A DNA stretch of 64,000 nt from Microbacterium sp. CGR2 (GTDB taxonomy: Bacteria > Actinomycetota > Actinomycetes > Actinomycetales > Microbacteriaceae): assembly GCF_003626735.1 (NCBI RefSeq), contig NZ_RBHX01000001.1, forward strand, positions 2,976,001 to 3,040,000, written 5' to 3'. The position numbers were made by a program, and so were the translations under genes. The notes under the pieces are model-generated. The model was not told the origin of the DNA. It searched no databases and saw only the letters and a program-made list of their open reading frames with translations. Below, in pieces: positions 44,806 to 54,254 of this stretch; position 1 is the first letter of the stretch; each line of letters opens with the position of its first letter.

Positions 44806-45747
44806 TCAACCACGACCCGGTTTGTCGTCGTCACCGGACGGACGCGAAGCCAGGTAGCGCTCGAGTTCGGCCGCGAGTTCGTCAGCGCTCGGCAGGTCGC
44901 GCTCGCTGAAACCGCCCTCGTCATACGTGTCGTCATCGGGGTTGCGCCCGGCCATGTACGCGTCGTATCGCCGCTCGAGGTTGTGCACCATCTGCTGGAG
45001 CTCCTCGTTGCCGGCGACCTGCTCATCGACGCGCGTCAGGTAATCCTCGCGTCGCTCGTGCACCTCGTCCAGCATCAGCACGAGCCCGGTCGCCGCCATG
45101 AGCCGCTCGGCGGCGGCGATCACCGCATCCGGGTTCTCGGTCTCGGCGAGGTAATGCGGCACCAGAAGCACGAACCCGACAGCTCGGTCTCCGCGCTCGG
45201 CGAAGCGGAACTCGAGCAGGTGACCCGCCGTGGCGGGCACCTGCGTGCGGGGACGCCAGACCGAGTGAGCCACCGTCAGCTCGCGTCGGTTGCCGCTGAC
45301 GGTGGTGCCGATGGGGCGAGTGTGCGGCACGGGCATCGCGATCGAATGCACCCAGTTGAGTCCGGACACCTCGAACTCGGCCGCGAGCTCTGACACCGTA
45401 CGCGCGAACGCGTTCCAGGCGAAGTCGGGTTCATAACCGGCAAGGAGCAGGAACGGCTGCCCGAGTGCGTCCACCGCCAGCGAGAGTTCCAGGCGCGCGG
45501 GGCGGAACTCGGTCAGGTGGTCCTGGTCGAACGAGATCACCGGTCGTCGCGCCCGGTAGTCGAGCAGCACATCGTTGTCGAACACGACGATCGGCTGCGG
45601 CGATGCGGTCTCACGCAGGTGGTCGATCAGACCGGAGACGGCGCTGCCGGCGTCGGTGAACCCGGTGAGGAGGACAACCAGGGGCAGACCGTGCGGCACT
45701 GCCGGCGCATTCGCGACGCGTTCGTGGATCTCTCCGGAGAAGGGCAT
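44806..45747 (-). CDS. PAC2-family protein (proteasome assembly chaperone-like)
   Basis: The 313-residue protein shows the PAC2 fold of actinobacteria: LPLVVLLTGFTDAGSAVSGL, FDNDVLLDYRARRP, LLLAGYEPDFAWNAF, GLNWVHSIAMPVPHTRP and a C-terminal coiled-coil-like helix (EELQQMVHNLERRYDAYM). The last 40 residues are acidic and disordered. Archaeal and eukaryotic relatives help assemble proteasomes; the actinobacterial role is not settled. TAGCAT ends 6 nt before the ATG, indicating a leaderless transcript. Upstream of sigA and divergent from pepA. Confidence 0.87.
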   Translation of the reverse strand: MPFSGEIHERVANAPAVPHGLPLVVLLTGFTDAGSAVSGLIDHLRETASPQPIVVFDNDVLLDYRARRPVISFDQDHLTEFRPARLELSLAVDALGQPFLLLAGYEPDFAWNAFARTVSELAAEFEVSGLNWVHSIAMPVPHTRPIGTTVSGNRRELTVAHSVWRPRTQVPATAGHLLEFRFAERGDRAVGFVLLVPHYLAETENPDAVIAAAERLMAATGLVLMLDEVHERREDYLTRVDEQVAGNEELQQMVHNLERRYDAYMAGRNPDDDTYDEGGFSERDLPSADELAAELERYLASRPSGDDDKPGRG

Positions 45748-45753
45748 GACTCC

Positions 45754-45759
45754 ATGCTA
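45754..45759 (-). promoter_or_regulatory. -10 (TAGCAT) for the PAC2 gene
   Basis: On the minus strand TAGCAT fits TANNNT and ends 6 nt before the ATG at 45747. The spacer is GGAGTC, so a ribosome site is not ruled out. Confidence 0.45.
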
Positions 45760-45848
45760 CGAGCAGGTCCGGTTGCCCGGGCTGGGGCGGTCATGCTGAG
45801 AGCGAACACGCGCGCCGCCGTGGGGCCGCCCATCTGCGAGGAGGATCC

Positions 45849-45854
45849 TAGGAT
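45849..45854 (+). promoter_or_regulatory. -10 (TAGGAT) for pepA
   Basis: TAGGAT fits TANNNT and ends 6 nt before the ATG at 45861. A GAGGAGG lies further upstream, so a longer transcript with a normal ribosome site is also possible. Confidence 0.4.
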
Positions 45855-45860
45855 GGAAGC

Positions 45861-47333
45861 ATGACGCTTCCCGTGCTGTCGCACACCACCGACTCTTTCC
45901 CCGGAAGCGCTGCCGACGCCGCAGTGCTCGTCGTCCCCGATCTTTCCGAGGGGGCATCCGCGCTCGCGGCGCACTCCGGTCTCGCCGAAGCTCTGGAAGG
46001 GATCGGATTCACCGGGTCAGGATCGTCGTTCACCCGCGTCTACGCGCCGGACGTGACCTCGCTGCCCTTCGCGGTGGTCGGTGTCGGAGCCCGACCGAGT
46101 GACACCGCCGTGCGCACCGCCGTCGCGACCGCGCTGCGTTCGCTCACCGGATTCGATCACGTCGCCGTCGCGCTCGCCGACGGGCTGGAAGCGTTCTCCA
46201 CGGCCGCCGCCGAAGGCGCCGTGCTCGGCGGCTACCGTTTCGACGGGTACCGCTCGGCGAAGGGCAAGACCCGCGCCGCGGCCGTCACACTGCACGCCGA
46301 TATCGACGACCAGACGATCGCGCACGCACAGGCGGTCGGCGAGGCCGTCGCCCTCGTCAAAGACCTCGTGAACGTTCCCGCGGAGTGGCAGAGTCCCGCG
46401 CAGCTCGCCGAGACCGCCGCAGAGAGCGTCGCCGACCTCGACGTCACCGTGGAGATCCTCGACGAGGTCGCTCTCGCGGAGCAGGGCTTCGGCGGCATCC
46501 TGGGCGTCGGGCAGGGCTCCGACCGACCGCCGCGCCTGGTGCGCCTCGAGTACTCCCCCGCGGATGCGTCCCGTCACATCGCCCTGGTCGGGAAGGGCAT
46601 CACCTTCGATACCGGCGGACTCTCTCTGAAGCCCGCGGCCTCCATGGTCGGGATGAAGTTCGACATGACCGGCGCCGCGACCAGCCTCGCGGCCGTCCGC
46701 GCCATCGCGTCGCTGGCGCTGCCGGTGCGCGTGACGGCGTGGCTCTGCATCACCGACAACATGCCTTCGGGCCGCGCGATCCGCCCGGGCGACGTCGTAC
46801 GCATCCTCGACGGCACCACTGTGGAGGTACTCAACACCGACGCCGAAGGGCGGCTCGTCCTGGCCGACGGACTCGTCGCAGCGAGCCGTGAGCACCCGGA
46901 CGTCATCATCGACGTGGCGACACTCACCGGGGCGATCGTCGGCGCCCTCGGACATCGGCACACCGGCGTGTTCGGTGATGACGAAACGGTCGCTGAGCTC
47001 CTCGCGGCGGCGGAAAGCACCGACGAGCTCGCCTGGCACATGCCGCTCCCTGCCTACATGGAGGAGTCGCTCGAATCGCCGATCGCCGACCTCCAGAACG
47101 TGAACATGAGCGACCGTGTCGGTGGCGCGTCTTACGCCGCGCTCTTCCTGCGCCGCTTCGTGGGTCTGACGTCGGACGCCGAGGACGCGCCGCGCATCCC
47201 ATGGGTGCACCTCGACATCGCCGGTTCGAGCGAACACAGCGGTTCCCCCTACGGCTTCACCGAGAAGGGCCCCACGGGGGCGATGGTCCGATCGATCATC
47301 GCCTTCGCCGCAGCATCCCACAAGGAGGCATGA
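45861..47333 (+). CDS. pepA: leucyl aminopeptidase (M17)
   Basis: The 490-residue cytosolic metallopeptidase removes N-terminal residues from peptides. The C-terminal catalytic domain carries the metal and catalytic motifs GKGITFDTGGLSLK, FDMTGAA, the arginine region SGRAIRPGDV and NTDAEGRLVLADGL. The N-terminal domain (about 1-165) is the usual regulatory/hexamer part. Length is normal. It is followed after 3 bp by lpdA, so it probably heads the pepA-lpdA-sucB unit, an order common in Microbacteriaceae. Confidence 0.95.
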   Translation: MTLPVLSHTTDSFPGSAADAAVLVVPDLSEGASALAAHSGLAEALEGIGFTGSGSSFTRVYAPDVTSLPFAVVGVGARPSDTAVRTAVATALRSLTGFDHVAVALADGLEAFSTAAAEGAVLGGYRFDGYRSAKGKTRAAAVTLHADIDDQTIAHAQAVGEAVALVKDLVNVPAEWQSPAQLAETAAESVADLDVTVEILDEVALAEQGFGGILGVGQGSDRPPRLVRLEYSPADASRHIALVGKGITFDTGGLSLKPAASMVGMKFDMTGAATSLAAVRAIASLALPVRVTAWLCITDNMPSGRAIRPGDVVRILDGTTVEVLNTDAEGRLVLADGLVAASREHPDVIIDVATLTGAIVGALGHRHTGVFGDDETVAELLAAAESTDELAWHMPLPAYMEESLESPIADLQNVNMSDRVGGASYAALFLRRFVGLTSDAEDAPRIPWVHLDIAGSSEHSGSPYGFTEKGPTGAMVRSIIAFAAASHKEA

Positions 47334-47336
47334 TCC

Positions 47337-48710
47337 ATGACCACCCACACCTTCGACATCGTCGTCTTGGGCGGCGGCAGCGGTGGCTATGCCGCAGCGC
47401 TGCGCGCCAGTGAGCTCGGCAAGTCCGTCGCTCTCATCGAGAAGGACAAGGTCGGTGGCACCTGTCTGCATCGCGGCTGCATTCCGACCAAGGCGCTGCT
47501 GCATGCGGCGGAGGTAGCGGAGAACGTGCGCGACGCGGCGTCCGTGGGAGTCGCGGCCACGCTCGACGGCATCGACCCGGCCGGGGTGCGCGCGTACCGC
47601 GAGGGAATCGTCGCGAAGAAGTTCAAAGGCCTCGAAGGACTCGTCAAGGCCCGTGGCATCACGACTGTCGCCGGAACGGGCCGGCTCAACCCGGATCGCA
47701 GCGTCCAGGTCGGAGACGACGTCTATGTCGGCGCCGACGTCGTCCTCGCCACCGGGTCGTACAGCAGGTCCCTCCCCGGCCTCGAAATCGGCGGGCGCAT
47801 CCTGACCAGCGAGCAGGCGCTCGCCCTCGATGTCATCCCCGACCGTGTCCTGATTCTCGGTGGCGGCGTCATCGGCGTCGAGTTCGCGAGCGTCTGGCGC
47901 TCGTTCGGCGCCGAGGTCACGATCATCGAGGCGCTGCCGCACCTCGTTCCGAACGAGGACATCGCCCTCAGCAAGGGACTGGAAAGGGCGTTTCGTCGTC
48001 GTGGCATCCAGTACTCGCTCGGTGTGCGCTATCAGTCCGCCGCTCAGACGGAGTCCTCGGTCACAGTCACCCTCGAAGACGGTAAGGAGTTCACCGCCGA
48101 CTACCTTCTCGTGGCCGTCGGACGCGGCCCCGTCACCGCCGACCTCGGTTTCGAAGATGCGGGTGTGCGACTCGACCGCGGATTCGTCACCGTCGACCAG
48201 GATCTCCGCACCGACGCTCCCGGCGTGTGGGCCGTGGGCGACATCGTTCCGGGCCTGCAACTCGCACACCGAGGGTTCCAGCAGGGCATCGCGGTCGCCG
48301 AGCGGATCGCCGGACTTTCGCCGGCGAACGTGCCGGACGCGCAGATCCCCAAGGTCACCTATTCGAGTCCTGAGGTCGCCTCCGTCGGTGTGACCGAGGC
48401 CGCAGCCATCAGTGAGCATGGTGCCGAGGCCGTCGTCGCCTACGAATACAACCTCGCCGGCAACGGCAAGAGCGAGATCATCGGCACCAGCGGCCTCGTC
48501 AAAGTCGTTCGGCTCAAGGACGGGCCCGTCATCGGCGTGCACCTGCTGGGCGACCGCGTAGGAGAACTCATCACCGAGGGGCAACTCGCGGTCGCGTGGG
48601 AAGCGCACCCGGAGGACATCGCACCGTTGATCCACGCCCACCCCACACAGAGCGAGGCTCTCGGCGAGGCGTTCCTCGCTCTCGCCGGAAAGCCCTTGCA
48701 CGCCCTCTGA
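47337..48710 (+). CDS. lpdA: dihydrolipoyl dehydrogenase (E3)
   Basis: The 457-residue FAD enzyme reoxidises lipoyl groups of 2-oxo acid dehydrogenase complexes. The FAD motif is GGGSGGYAAALRA, the redox pair Cys43/Cys48 is in GGTCLHRGCIP, the NAD motif is LILGGGVIGVEFAS, and the C-terminal active-site segment is HAHPTQSEALGEAFLAL with the catalytic His. It lies 3 bp after pepA and 67 bp before the E2 gene. Confidence 0.96.
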   Translation: MTTHTFDIVVLGGGSGGYAAALRASELGKSVALIEKDKVGGTCLHRGCIPTKALLHAAEVAENVRDAASVGVAATLDGIDPAGVRAYREGIVAKKFKGLEGLVKARGITTVAGTGRLNPDRSVQVGDDVYVGADVVLATGSYSRSLPGLEIGGRILTSEQALALDVIPDRVLILGGGVIGVEFASVWRSFGAEVTIIEALPHLVPNEDIALSKGLERAFRRRGIQYSLGVRYQSAAQTESSVTVTLEDGKEFTADYLLVAVGRGPVTADLGFEDAGVRLDRGFVTVDQDLRTDAPGVWAVGDIVPGLQLAHRGFQQGIAVAERIAGLSPANVPDAQIPKVTYSSPEVASVGVTEAAAISEHGAEAVVAYEYNLAGNGKSEIIGTSGLVKVVRLKDGPVIGVHLLGDRVGELITEGQLAVAWEAHPEDIAPLIHAHPTQSEALGEAFLALAGKPLHAL

Positions 48711-48777
48711 GCACCAACCGGTGCCCGAGTCACTAAGCTAGACACGCGTCAAACAACTTCTTGAAGGAGACTCAGTC

Positions 48778-50592
48778 ATGAGCACATCCGTGGTCCTCCC
48801 CGCTCTCGGAGAGAGCGTCACAGAGGGTACGGTCACCCGCTGGCTCAAGCAGGTGGGCGACACCGTGCAGGCGGACGAGGGCCTGCTCGAGATCTCGACC
48901 GACAAGGTCGACACCGAGATCCCCTCCCCCGTGTCCGGTGTGATCGAAGAGATCCTCGTGGCTGAGGACGAGACTGTCGAGGTCGGCGCTCTTCTCGCGC
49001 GTATCGGCGACGGCTCCGCCTCTGCCCCGGCAGCGGATGCGGCTGCCGCGCCCGAGGCTGAGGCCGCACCGGCGCCCGCAGCCGAAGCGGCTCCCGCCGA
49101 GTCTGCGCCCGCGGAGTCTGCGCCCGCCGAGGCTGAGACCGCTGAGAACGAGCCGGAAGCGGCTCCTGCCGCCGAGGCCGCACCGGCGCCCGCAGGCGAT
49201 GCCACCGACATCGTGCTCCCCGAGCTCGGTGAAAGCGTCACCGAAGGAACGGTCACTCGCTGGCTGAAGCAGGTCGGCGACAGCATCGAGGTCGATGAAG
49301 CTCTTCTGGAGATCTCCACCGACAAGGTCGACACCGAGATCCCCTCGCCGGTCGCCGGTGTACTGCAGGAGATCGTCGCCGCTGAAGACGAGACCGTTGC
49401 CGTCGGCGCGGTGCTCGCTCGCGTCGGCTCCGGGGCAGCACCTGCAGAAGCTCCGGCCGCAGAGGCTCCGGCAGCGGAAGCACCCGCCGCGCCCGCACCC
49501 GCTGCACCGGCACCCGCCGCACCGGCACCCGCCGCACAGCCTGCCGCTCCAGCTCCTGCTGCTCAGCCCGCCGCTCCGGCTCCTGCTGCACCGGCACCTG
49601 CCGCACAGCCCGCTGCGCCGGCACCCGCCGCACCGGCACCCGCCGCACAGCCTGCTGCACCGAAGCTCACTCTGCCGACGGAGAACGACAACCTGTACGT
49701 CACGCCGCTGGTCCGACGCCTCGCGTCGCAGCAGGGTGTCGATCTGGCATCGGTCACCGGCACTGGCGTGGGCGGCCGTATCCGCAAGGAAGACGTGCTG
49801 AAGGCCGCCGAGAAGGCTGCGTCGGGTTCCGCCGCAGCCCCTGCCGCAGCAGCACCGGCGCCGCTCGAGGTGTCTCCGCTGCGCGGCACCACCCAGCCGA
49901 TGTCGCGACTGCGCAAGGTCCTCGCTGAGCGTGCTGTTGCCTCGATGCAGCAGACCGCACAGTTGACGACGGTGGTCGAGGTCGATGTCACGGAACTCGC
50001 CAACTACCGAGACAGCGTGAAGGCGTCGTTCCTGGAGAAGACGGGTGACAAGCTGTCGTTCCTGCCTTTCTTCGCCCTGGCGGCGGCAGAGGCTCTCCAG
50101 GCTTTCCCGATTGTGAACTCCACGGTCGACGGCGACAAGATCGTCTACCCGGCCAGCGAGAACCTCTCCATCGCCGTCGACACCGAGCGAGGTCTGCTCA
50201 CGCCGGTGCTTCGCGACGCCGCGTCGAAGAACATCGCGCAGATCGCGCACGAGATCGCTGATCTCGCCGCACGCACGCGCGACAACAAGCTGAAGCCCGA
50301 CGAGCTTGCCGGCGGCACCTTCACGCTGACCAACACCGGTTCGCGCGGCGCGCTGTTCGACACGCCTGTGGTCTTCCTGCCGCAGTCCGCGATCCTCGGC
50401 ACCGGAACCGTGGTCAAGCGCCCGGGTCTGGTCAAGGTCGGCGGCTCGGACGCGATCGCCGTTCGCTCGTACGTCTACCTCGCGCTGTCGTACGATCACC
50501 GGATCATCGACGGTGCCGACGCCGCACGCTTCCTCGGGGCTGTGAAGTCCCGGCTCGAGTCGGCGCAGTTCGCCGCTCAGCTCGGCGCCTGA
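48778..50592 (+). CDS. sucB: 2-oxo acid dehydrogenase E2 (dihydrolipoyl succinyltransferase-type)
   Basis: This 604-residue E2 has two almost identical N-terminal lipoyl domains (about 1-77 and 142-217), each with the [14 protein letters not shown] lipoylation site (Lys43 and Lys183). A long Ala-Pro linker (about 225-295) leads to an E3-binding domain ([19 protein letters not shown]) and a catalytic domain with [11 protein letters not shown] holding the catalytic His. It transfers acyl groups to CoA in the 2-oxoglutarate or pyruvate complex. GAAGGAG precedes the ATG. E1 is not in the window, and lipB/lipA do not follow. Confidence 0.93.
   Translation: MSTSVVLPALGESVTEGTVTRWLKQVGDTVQADEGLLEISTDKVDTEIPSPVSGVIEEILVAEDETVEVGALLARIGDGSASAPAADAAAAPEAEAAPAPAAEAAPAESAPAESAPAEAETAENEPEAAPAAEAAPAPAGDATDIVLPELGESVTEGTVTRWLKQVGDSIEVDEALLEISTDKVDTEIPSPVAGVLQEIVAAEDETVAVGAVLARVGSGAAPAEAPAAEAPAAEAPAAPAPAAPAPAAPAPAAQPAAPAPAAQPAAPAPAAPAPAAQPAAPAPAAPAPAAQPAAPKLTLPTENDNLYVTPLVRRLASQQGVDLASVTGTGVGGRIRKEDVLKAAEKAASGSAAAPAAAAPAPLEVSPLRGTTQPMSRLRKVLAERAVASMQQTAQLTTVVEVDVTELANYRDSVKASFLEKTGDKLSFLPFFALAAAEALQAFPIVNSTVDGDKIVYPASENLSIAVDTERGLLTPVLRDAASKNIAQIAHEIADLAARTRDNKLKPDELAGGTFTLTNTGSRGALFDTPVVFLPQSAILGTGTVVKRPGLVKVGGSDAIAVRSYVYLALSYDHRIIDGADAARFLGAVKSRLESAQFAAQLGA
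49447..49665 (+). repeat. Ala-Pro-rich coding repeats (E2 linker)
   Basis: Imperfect 12-15 bp units built from GCACCGGCACCCGCC and CCTGCTGCTCAGCCC variants encode [15 protein letters not shown] sequence. The repeat is in frame within sucB and forms the flexible swinging linker between lipoyl and core domains. Copy number is likely to vary between strains. Confidence 0.85.
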
Positions 50593-50598
50593 CGCGAA

Positions 50599-52113
50599 TC
50601 ATCCCGGCTGGTCCGCGACGCTGTACGCGTCGCGGACCAGCCATTTTTCGTCTTGACGGACGAGCACCAGCATCTGGTCGGGTGCCGAAGGGTGGGTGTC
50701 GCCCTCGTCGACCGGACCGCCTTCCTCTCTCCTCAGCCGGACGACCGCGACGTCGCCGTACTCATCGACGAGCTCGATGATCGGAGCTCCCGTCACCGTC
50801 GGGGCAAGAGCGTCCATGACCCCTGCTGAGTCGGGTGCCACCGCCTCGGCACACACCGGGTCTTCTTGCTCGAGGCACTGCGAGACCAGCTTCAGTAGAC
50901 CGGAGACGGCCCCCTTCGGGTCAGCGCCGACATCCTCTGACGAGGCATCGTCAGAAGAAGCATCCGTTCCCTCAGTCTCGATCGTTCCTGCGTCGCGTTC
51001 ATCGCCATCGGCTGCCGTCACCTCGGGCTCGGGCGTCGACGCCACATCTTCTGTTCGCAAGGGGGCAGGAGAACGGGTGCTTTCCGTCACTGCCACGCCG
51101 TCCGCATCGCCCCCCGGCCACAGCAACCCACCCGCGAGAACGGCTGTCGCGGCCGCCCCGGCAACGATCAGCGTGCGTCGACGCCGTGGCGCGGCGCCTC
51201 GGGCGGATGAGTCGCCGTCATCTCTCGGAGGGCTTCGAACCCGAGCGCGCACTGCATCGAGGCCCCGCAGCAGATTCATTTGCGCCGCGGCGGCCGCCTC
51301 CCGCATCCGGGCACTCAAGGCCGGGCCACGCTGGAGGATCCCGGGCGCTGCTCCGAGAGCGTCGGAATCGGGTCGGCGCGTCTTCCGAGCGGCGACCGCT
51401 CCCCTGTCCGAGTCCCTGAAGGCACCCACGACCTCCCGCGCCGTCTCGGGAGCGGGAACATCCCTCTGAAGCGGACGAGGCGCCGCGATCTGCAGCAATT
51501 CGTTCTCCCACTCCGCCAACAGCCGCGCGGGCACCCTGGGCTGTGACAGTGTCTTGCCCAGCCCCTGCCGCACCGTTTCGAGTACGCGTTTCAGCGCCTT
51601 ATCGCTGCTCCCCTCACCCAGACGCTGAACGACCTTCGCCGCGCTCTCCCGTGCATCAGGGCCCTCCCCGAGGACGAGGGTGGGGCGACCGCTCTCTGTC
51701 AGCCACCACACCCCCGTCCGCACCTCGTCGGCTCCCTCTCCGAGCTCGTCGAGCCCCCGCAGCAGGCTCGCGACCAGGGTGCTGCTCTCCCCCGATGACA
51801 GGGCGGAACCCGCGGCCGTGCGACGGACGAGATACCCCAGAACCCGGTCCGTGCACCACGGCAGCAGCACATCGTGACCTGTCGAACGTCGGACGACATC
51901 GACAGGACCCACGACGTGTTCCGCCCCCGCGAAGCGCCACCCCACCCACCCCGCGAGAGCGTCGGCCTCCACCTGGACGGCGACACCGCCGCCGTCGCGG
52001 CGCGTGACGAGCACGCCGGCGAACGGGCCCTCCGCCACATCGAGAGCTCGGACCACCCGGTGCGCACCCGGCAGGAGCGCGGAGCTCCGGTCGTTGTTCT
52101 CGACGTCTGTCAT
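50599..52113 (-). CDS. membrane-anchored protein of unknown function
   Basis: The 504-residue protein has a cytoplasmic part (about 1-310), one membrane helix after an RRRR stretch (about 314-332), an acidic Ser/Thr/Glu linker (335-400) and an external domain (400-500) with two Cys (LVSQCLEQEDPVCAEA) and an SnoaL-like ending KWLVRDAYSV. The first 180 residues (HRVVRALDVAEGPFAGVLV ... TGVWWLTESGRPTLVLG) have a faint protein-kinase-like rhythm but no catalytic residues. No named family. Convergent with sucB, 6 bp apart; a sensor or scaffold role is only a guess. Confidence 0.75.
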   Translation of the reverse strand: MTDVENNDRSSALLPGAHRVVRALDVAEGPFAGVLVTRRDGGGVAVQVEADALAGWVGWRFAGAEHVVGPVDVVRRSTGHDVLLPWCTDRVLGYLVRRTAAGSALSSGESSTLVASLLRGLDELGEGADEVRTGVWWLTESGRPTLVLGEGPDARESAAKVVQRLGEGSSDKALKRVLETVRQGLGKTLSQPRVPARLLAEWENELLQIAAPRPLQRDVPAPETAREVVGAFRDSDRGAVAARKTRRPDSDALGAAPGILQRGPALSARMREAAAAAQMNLLRGLDAVRARVRSPPRDDGDSSARGAAPRRRRTLIVAGAAATAVLAGGLLWPGGDADGVAVTESTRSPAPLRTEDVASTPEPEVTAADGDERDAGTIETEGTDASSDDASSEDVGADPKGAVSGLLKLVSQCLEQEDPVCAEAVAPDSAGVMDALAPTVTGAPIIELVDEYGDVAVVRLRREEGGPVDEGDTHPSAPDQMLVLVRQDEKWLVRDAYSVADQPG

Positions 52114-52263
52114 GACCTCATCTCAACGCACGCAGCGTGAGGCGAGCGGCGAAATCGATGAATGTGGATGCATCAGCCCACCGCGCGCCGATGTGCAGTG
52201 GAACTCCTCGTGATTCGGGCTCCGCTGGGCGCGAACGGGGCATCATACGGGTGGCGGACTCGG

Positions 52264-52269
52264 TAGGCT
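52264..52269 (+). promoter_or_regulatory. -10 (TAGGCT) for the DUF4191 gene
   Basis: TAGGCT fits TANNNT and ends 7 nt before the ATG at 52277. No purine-rich ribosome site is present between them, so the transcript is probably leaderless. Confidence 0.55.
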
Positions 52270-52276
52270 TATCGTC

Positions 52277-52987
52277 ATGGCAAAGCGTGCTCCCGAACCC
52301 GAAAAGCGTCCTGGGTTCTTCTCCCAGATCAAGTCCCTCTTCAGGTTCACGCGTGAGGCCTACCCGTGGCTTCCGTGGGTTCAGGTCGCCGTCCTCATCG
52401 GGGGCGTGCTCCTCGGCCTCGTCGCCGGGTACCTCATCCCGCCGTTCCAGGTCTGGACCCTCGTGCTCTGGGGGATCACCGGTCTGATGCTGGGTGTGCT
52501 CGGCGCTCTGTTCCTGATGACGCGTCTGTCGACATCGGCCATGTACATGAAGATCGATGGCATGCCCGGCGCGACCGGCCACGTCCTCAGCACGAGCCTC
52601 GGCCGCAAGTGGCAGGCCACTGACACCCCGGTCGGTATCAACCCCAAGACGCAGGAAGCGGTTTACCGCACCATCGGGCGCGGTGGCATCGTCGTCATCG
52701 GCGAAGGTGCGCGCGGCCGTCTGACCCGTCTCGTCAACGAGGAGCGCAGCAAGGCGCAGCGCGTCGCACATGGCGTGCCGGTCACCGTGCTGTACGTCGG
52801 CCACGGCGACGACGAGGTGCCGATCGCTGAACTCTCCAAGACCATCAAGAAGCTTCCCAAGGTCATCGACAAAACCACGATGGCCGCCGTGATCCGCCGC
52901 GTCGAGTCCGTCTCCCAGTCACTGTCGTCACTGCCGATCCCGAAGGGCATCGACCCCACGAAGGTCCGCGCGCAGCGACCGCGCTGA
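52277..52987 (+). CDS. DUF4191 membrane protein
   Basis: The 236-residue protein has two membrane helices (about 32-55 and 62-82) and a soluble C-terminal domain with GMPGATGHVLSTSLGRKW and LPKVIDKTTMAAVIRRVESV. This matches the DUF4191 family, which in actinobacteria lies close to the RDD protein and glnA, as here. The N-terminal 30 residues are basic. Function unknown. It ends before a strong terminator. Confidence 0.87.
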   Translation: MAKRAPEPEKRPGFFSQIKSLFRFTREAYPWLPWVQVAVLIGGVLLGLVAGYLIPPFQVWTLVLWGITGLMLGVLGALFLMTRLSTSAMYMKIDGMPGATGHVLSTSLGRKWQATDTPVGINPKTQEAVYRTIGRGGIVVIGEGARGRLTRLVNEERSKAQRVAHGVPVTVLYVGHGDDEVPIAELSKTIKKLPKVIDKTTMAAVIRRVESVSQSLSSLPIPKGIDPTKVRAQRPR

Positions 52988-53006
52988 GCAGTCTCACCGC
53001 CCGACG

Positions 53007-53045
53007 AAAAGCGCGGCCGCCCTCCCCTGAGGCGCGGCCGCGCTT
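53007..53045. terminator. bidirectional terminator
   Basis: AAAGCGCGGCC pairs with GGCCGCGCTTT across a 17-nt loop and gives T runs on both strands. It separates the convergent DUF4191 and rimK genes. Confidence 0.85.
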
Positions 53046-53049
53046 TCGT

Positions 53050-54237
53050 TCACTCCGACAGAGGCTGCTTCGGCAGGCGGCGCACCTTGGCGCGACGCCG
53101 ACGACGCTCCGGGACCATCGACCGCATCTCATCCAATTTGCCGAAGCAGAAGAGACGGTCATCGGCTTCCAGCACGACATGCTTCCTCGGGTTGGGAATC
53201 ACACTGACCCCACGGTGGAGGGTGAGCACGGTGATGTCCCGCTCCCACAGCCCTGCCTCACCGATCGTCTTGCCGACAAGATCGACGGCGCCGTGCACCA
53301 TCAGCTCGGCGACACCGTATCCGGTCGAGACGGTCAAGCGCTGCCGCACGTCGATCTCCGGGAACGCCACCTGCCCGGCGATGTAGTCGATGATCGCGCC
53401 GGCGACATCGAGCTTGGTCGCCGTCTCGATGCCCTGAAGCCCGGGAGAGGAGTTGACCTCCATCACCAGCGGTCCGTCCTCGCCCTCGAGCATGTCGACA
53501 CCGGCGACACGCAAGCCCATGATCTGGGCGGAGCGGACAGCAGCGCGCTCGTACACCGGGTCGAGTTCGATCGCCGCGACAGACCCGCCTCTGTGCACGT
53601 TCGAGCGGAACTCATCCCCCGCTGCAGACCGTCGCATCGCTGCGACCACACGGTCGCCCACGACGAGCGCACGGATGTCGCGACCGCGGCTCTCGGAGAT
53701 GAACTTCTGGATCAGGACGTTCTGGTTCGTCGAGTGCAGCGTTTCGATGATGGCTTCGGCGACCTTCACCTGCGGGGCGAGGATGACGCCGATTCCCTGG
53801 GTTCCCTCGAGGAGCTTGATCACCACGGGCGCTCCGCCGACGCGCTCGATGGCGGGCCGCACGTCTGCCCGGTTGCGCACGAACGCTGTGGGCGGCATCG
53901 CGATGTTGTGCCGCGAGAGGATCTGATTCGCCCGGAGCTTGTCGCGCGCACTCGAGATTCCGTTGGCGGTGTTGGGCGTGTACACGTCCATCTGCTCGAA
54001 CTGTCGGACCACGGCGGTGCCGAAATAGGTGATCGAGTTGCCGATGCGCGGAAGGATCGCGTCGTAGTCGCTCAGCTGACGACCCCGGTAGTGCAGGTCG
54101 GGCTCGTCCGACGTGAGGTCGATCGCGAACCGCAGGGTGTTCAGTACCTTGACGTTGTGACCGCGCTGCAGGGCCGCCGCGCGCAGTCGTTGAGTGGAGT
54201 ACGCCTGAGGCGCACGGGACAGCACTGCGATCTTCAC
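53050..54237 (-). CDS. rimK: RimK-type ATP-grasp ligase fused to a TrkA-C (RCK_C) domain
   Basis: The 395-residue protein starts VKIAVLSRAPQAYSTQRL. Residues 1-290 are a RimK-type ATP-grasp: ARDKLRANQILSRH, PVVIKLLEGTQGIGV, IQKFISESRGRDIRALVVGD and VDMLEGEDGPLVMEVNSSPG. RimK adds glutamates to ribosomal protein S6. Residues about 305-375 (GYGVAELMVHGAVDLVGKTI, ITVLTLHRGVSVIPNP, VLEADDRLFCFG) match the TrkA-C ligand-binding domain of potassium transporters, absent from E. coli RimK (300 residues). A basic tail follows. GTG 54237 follows AGGAAATT. It is divergent from rimB, 17 bp away. Confidence 0.9.
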   Translation of the reverse strand: MKIAVLSRAPQAYSTQRLRAAALQRGHNVKVLNTLRFAIDLTSDEPDLHYRGRQLSDYDAILPRIGNSITYFGTAVVRQFEQMDVYTPNTANGISSARDKLRANQILSRHNIAMPPTAFVRNRADVRPAIERVGGAPVVIKLLEGTQGIGVILAPQVKVAEAIIETLHSTNQNVLIQKFISESRGRDIRALVVGDRVVAAMRRSAAGDEFRSNVHRGGSVAAIELDPVYERAAVRSAQIMGLRVAGVDMLEGEDGPLVMEVNSSPGLQGIETATKLDVAGAIIDYIAGQVAFPEIDVRQRLTVSTGYGVAELMVHGAVDLVGKTIGEAGLWERDITVLTLHRGVSVIPNPRKHVVLEADDRLFCFGKLDEMRSMVPERRRRRAKVRRLPKQPLSE

Positions 54238-54254
54238 GGAAATTTCCTGCCAGG

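Noticed and set aside
46017..48701. 894-codon open frame opposite pepA and lpdA
   Set aside because: It is antisense to two well-identified genes and has no protein-like motifs or ribosome site.
49447..49665. Short repeated units resembling a CRISPR or minisatellite
   Set aside because: The units are in frame, degenerate and encode the Ala-Pro linker of E2; there are no unique spacers. No CRISPR array is visible in the window.
52118..52804. 228-codon frame opposite the DUF4191 gene
   Set aside because: Its composition is histidine/aspartate-rich noise and the plus-strand gene has clear membrane helices and a promoter.
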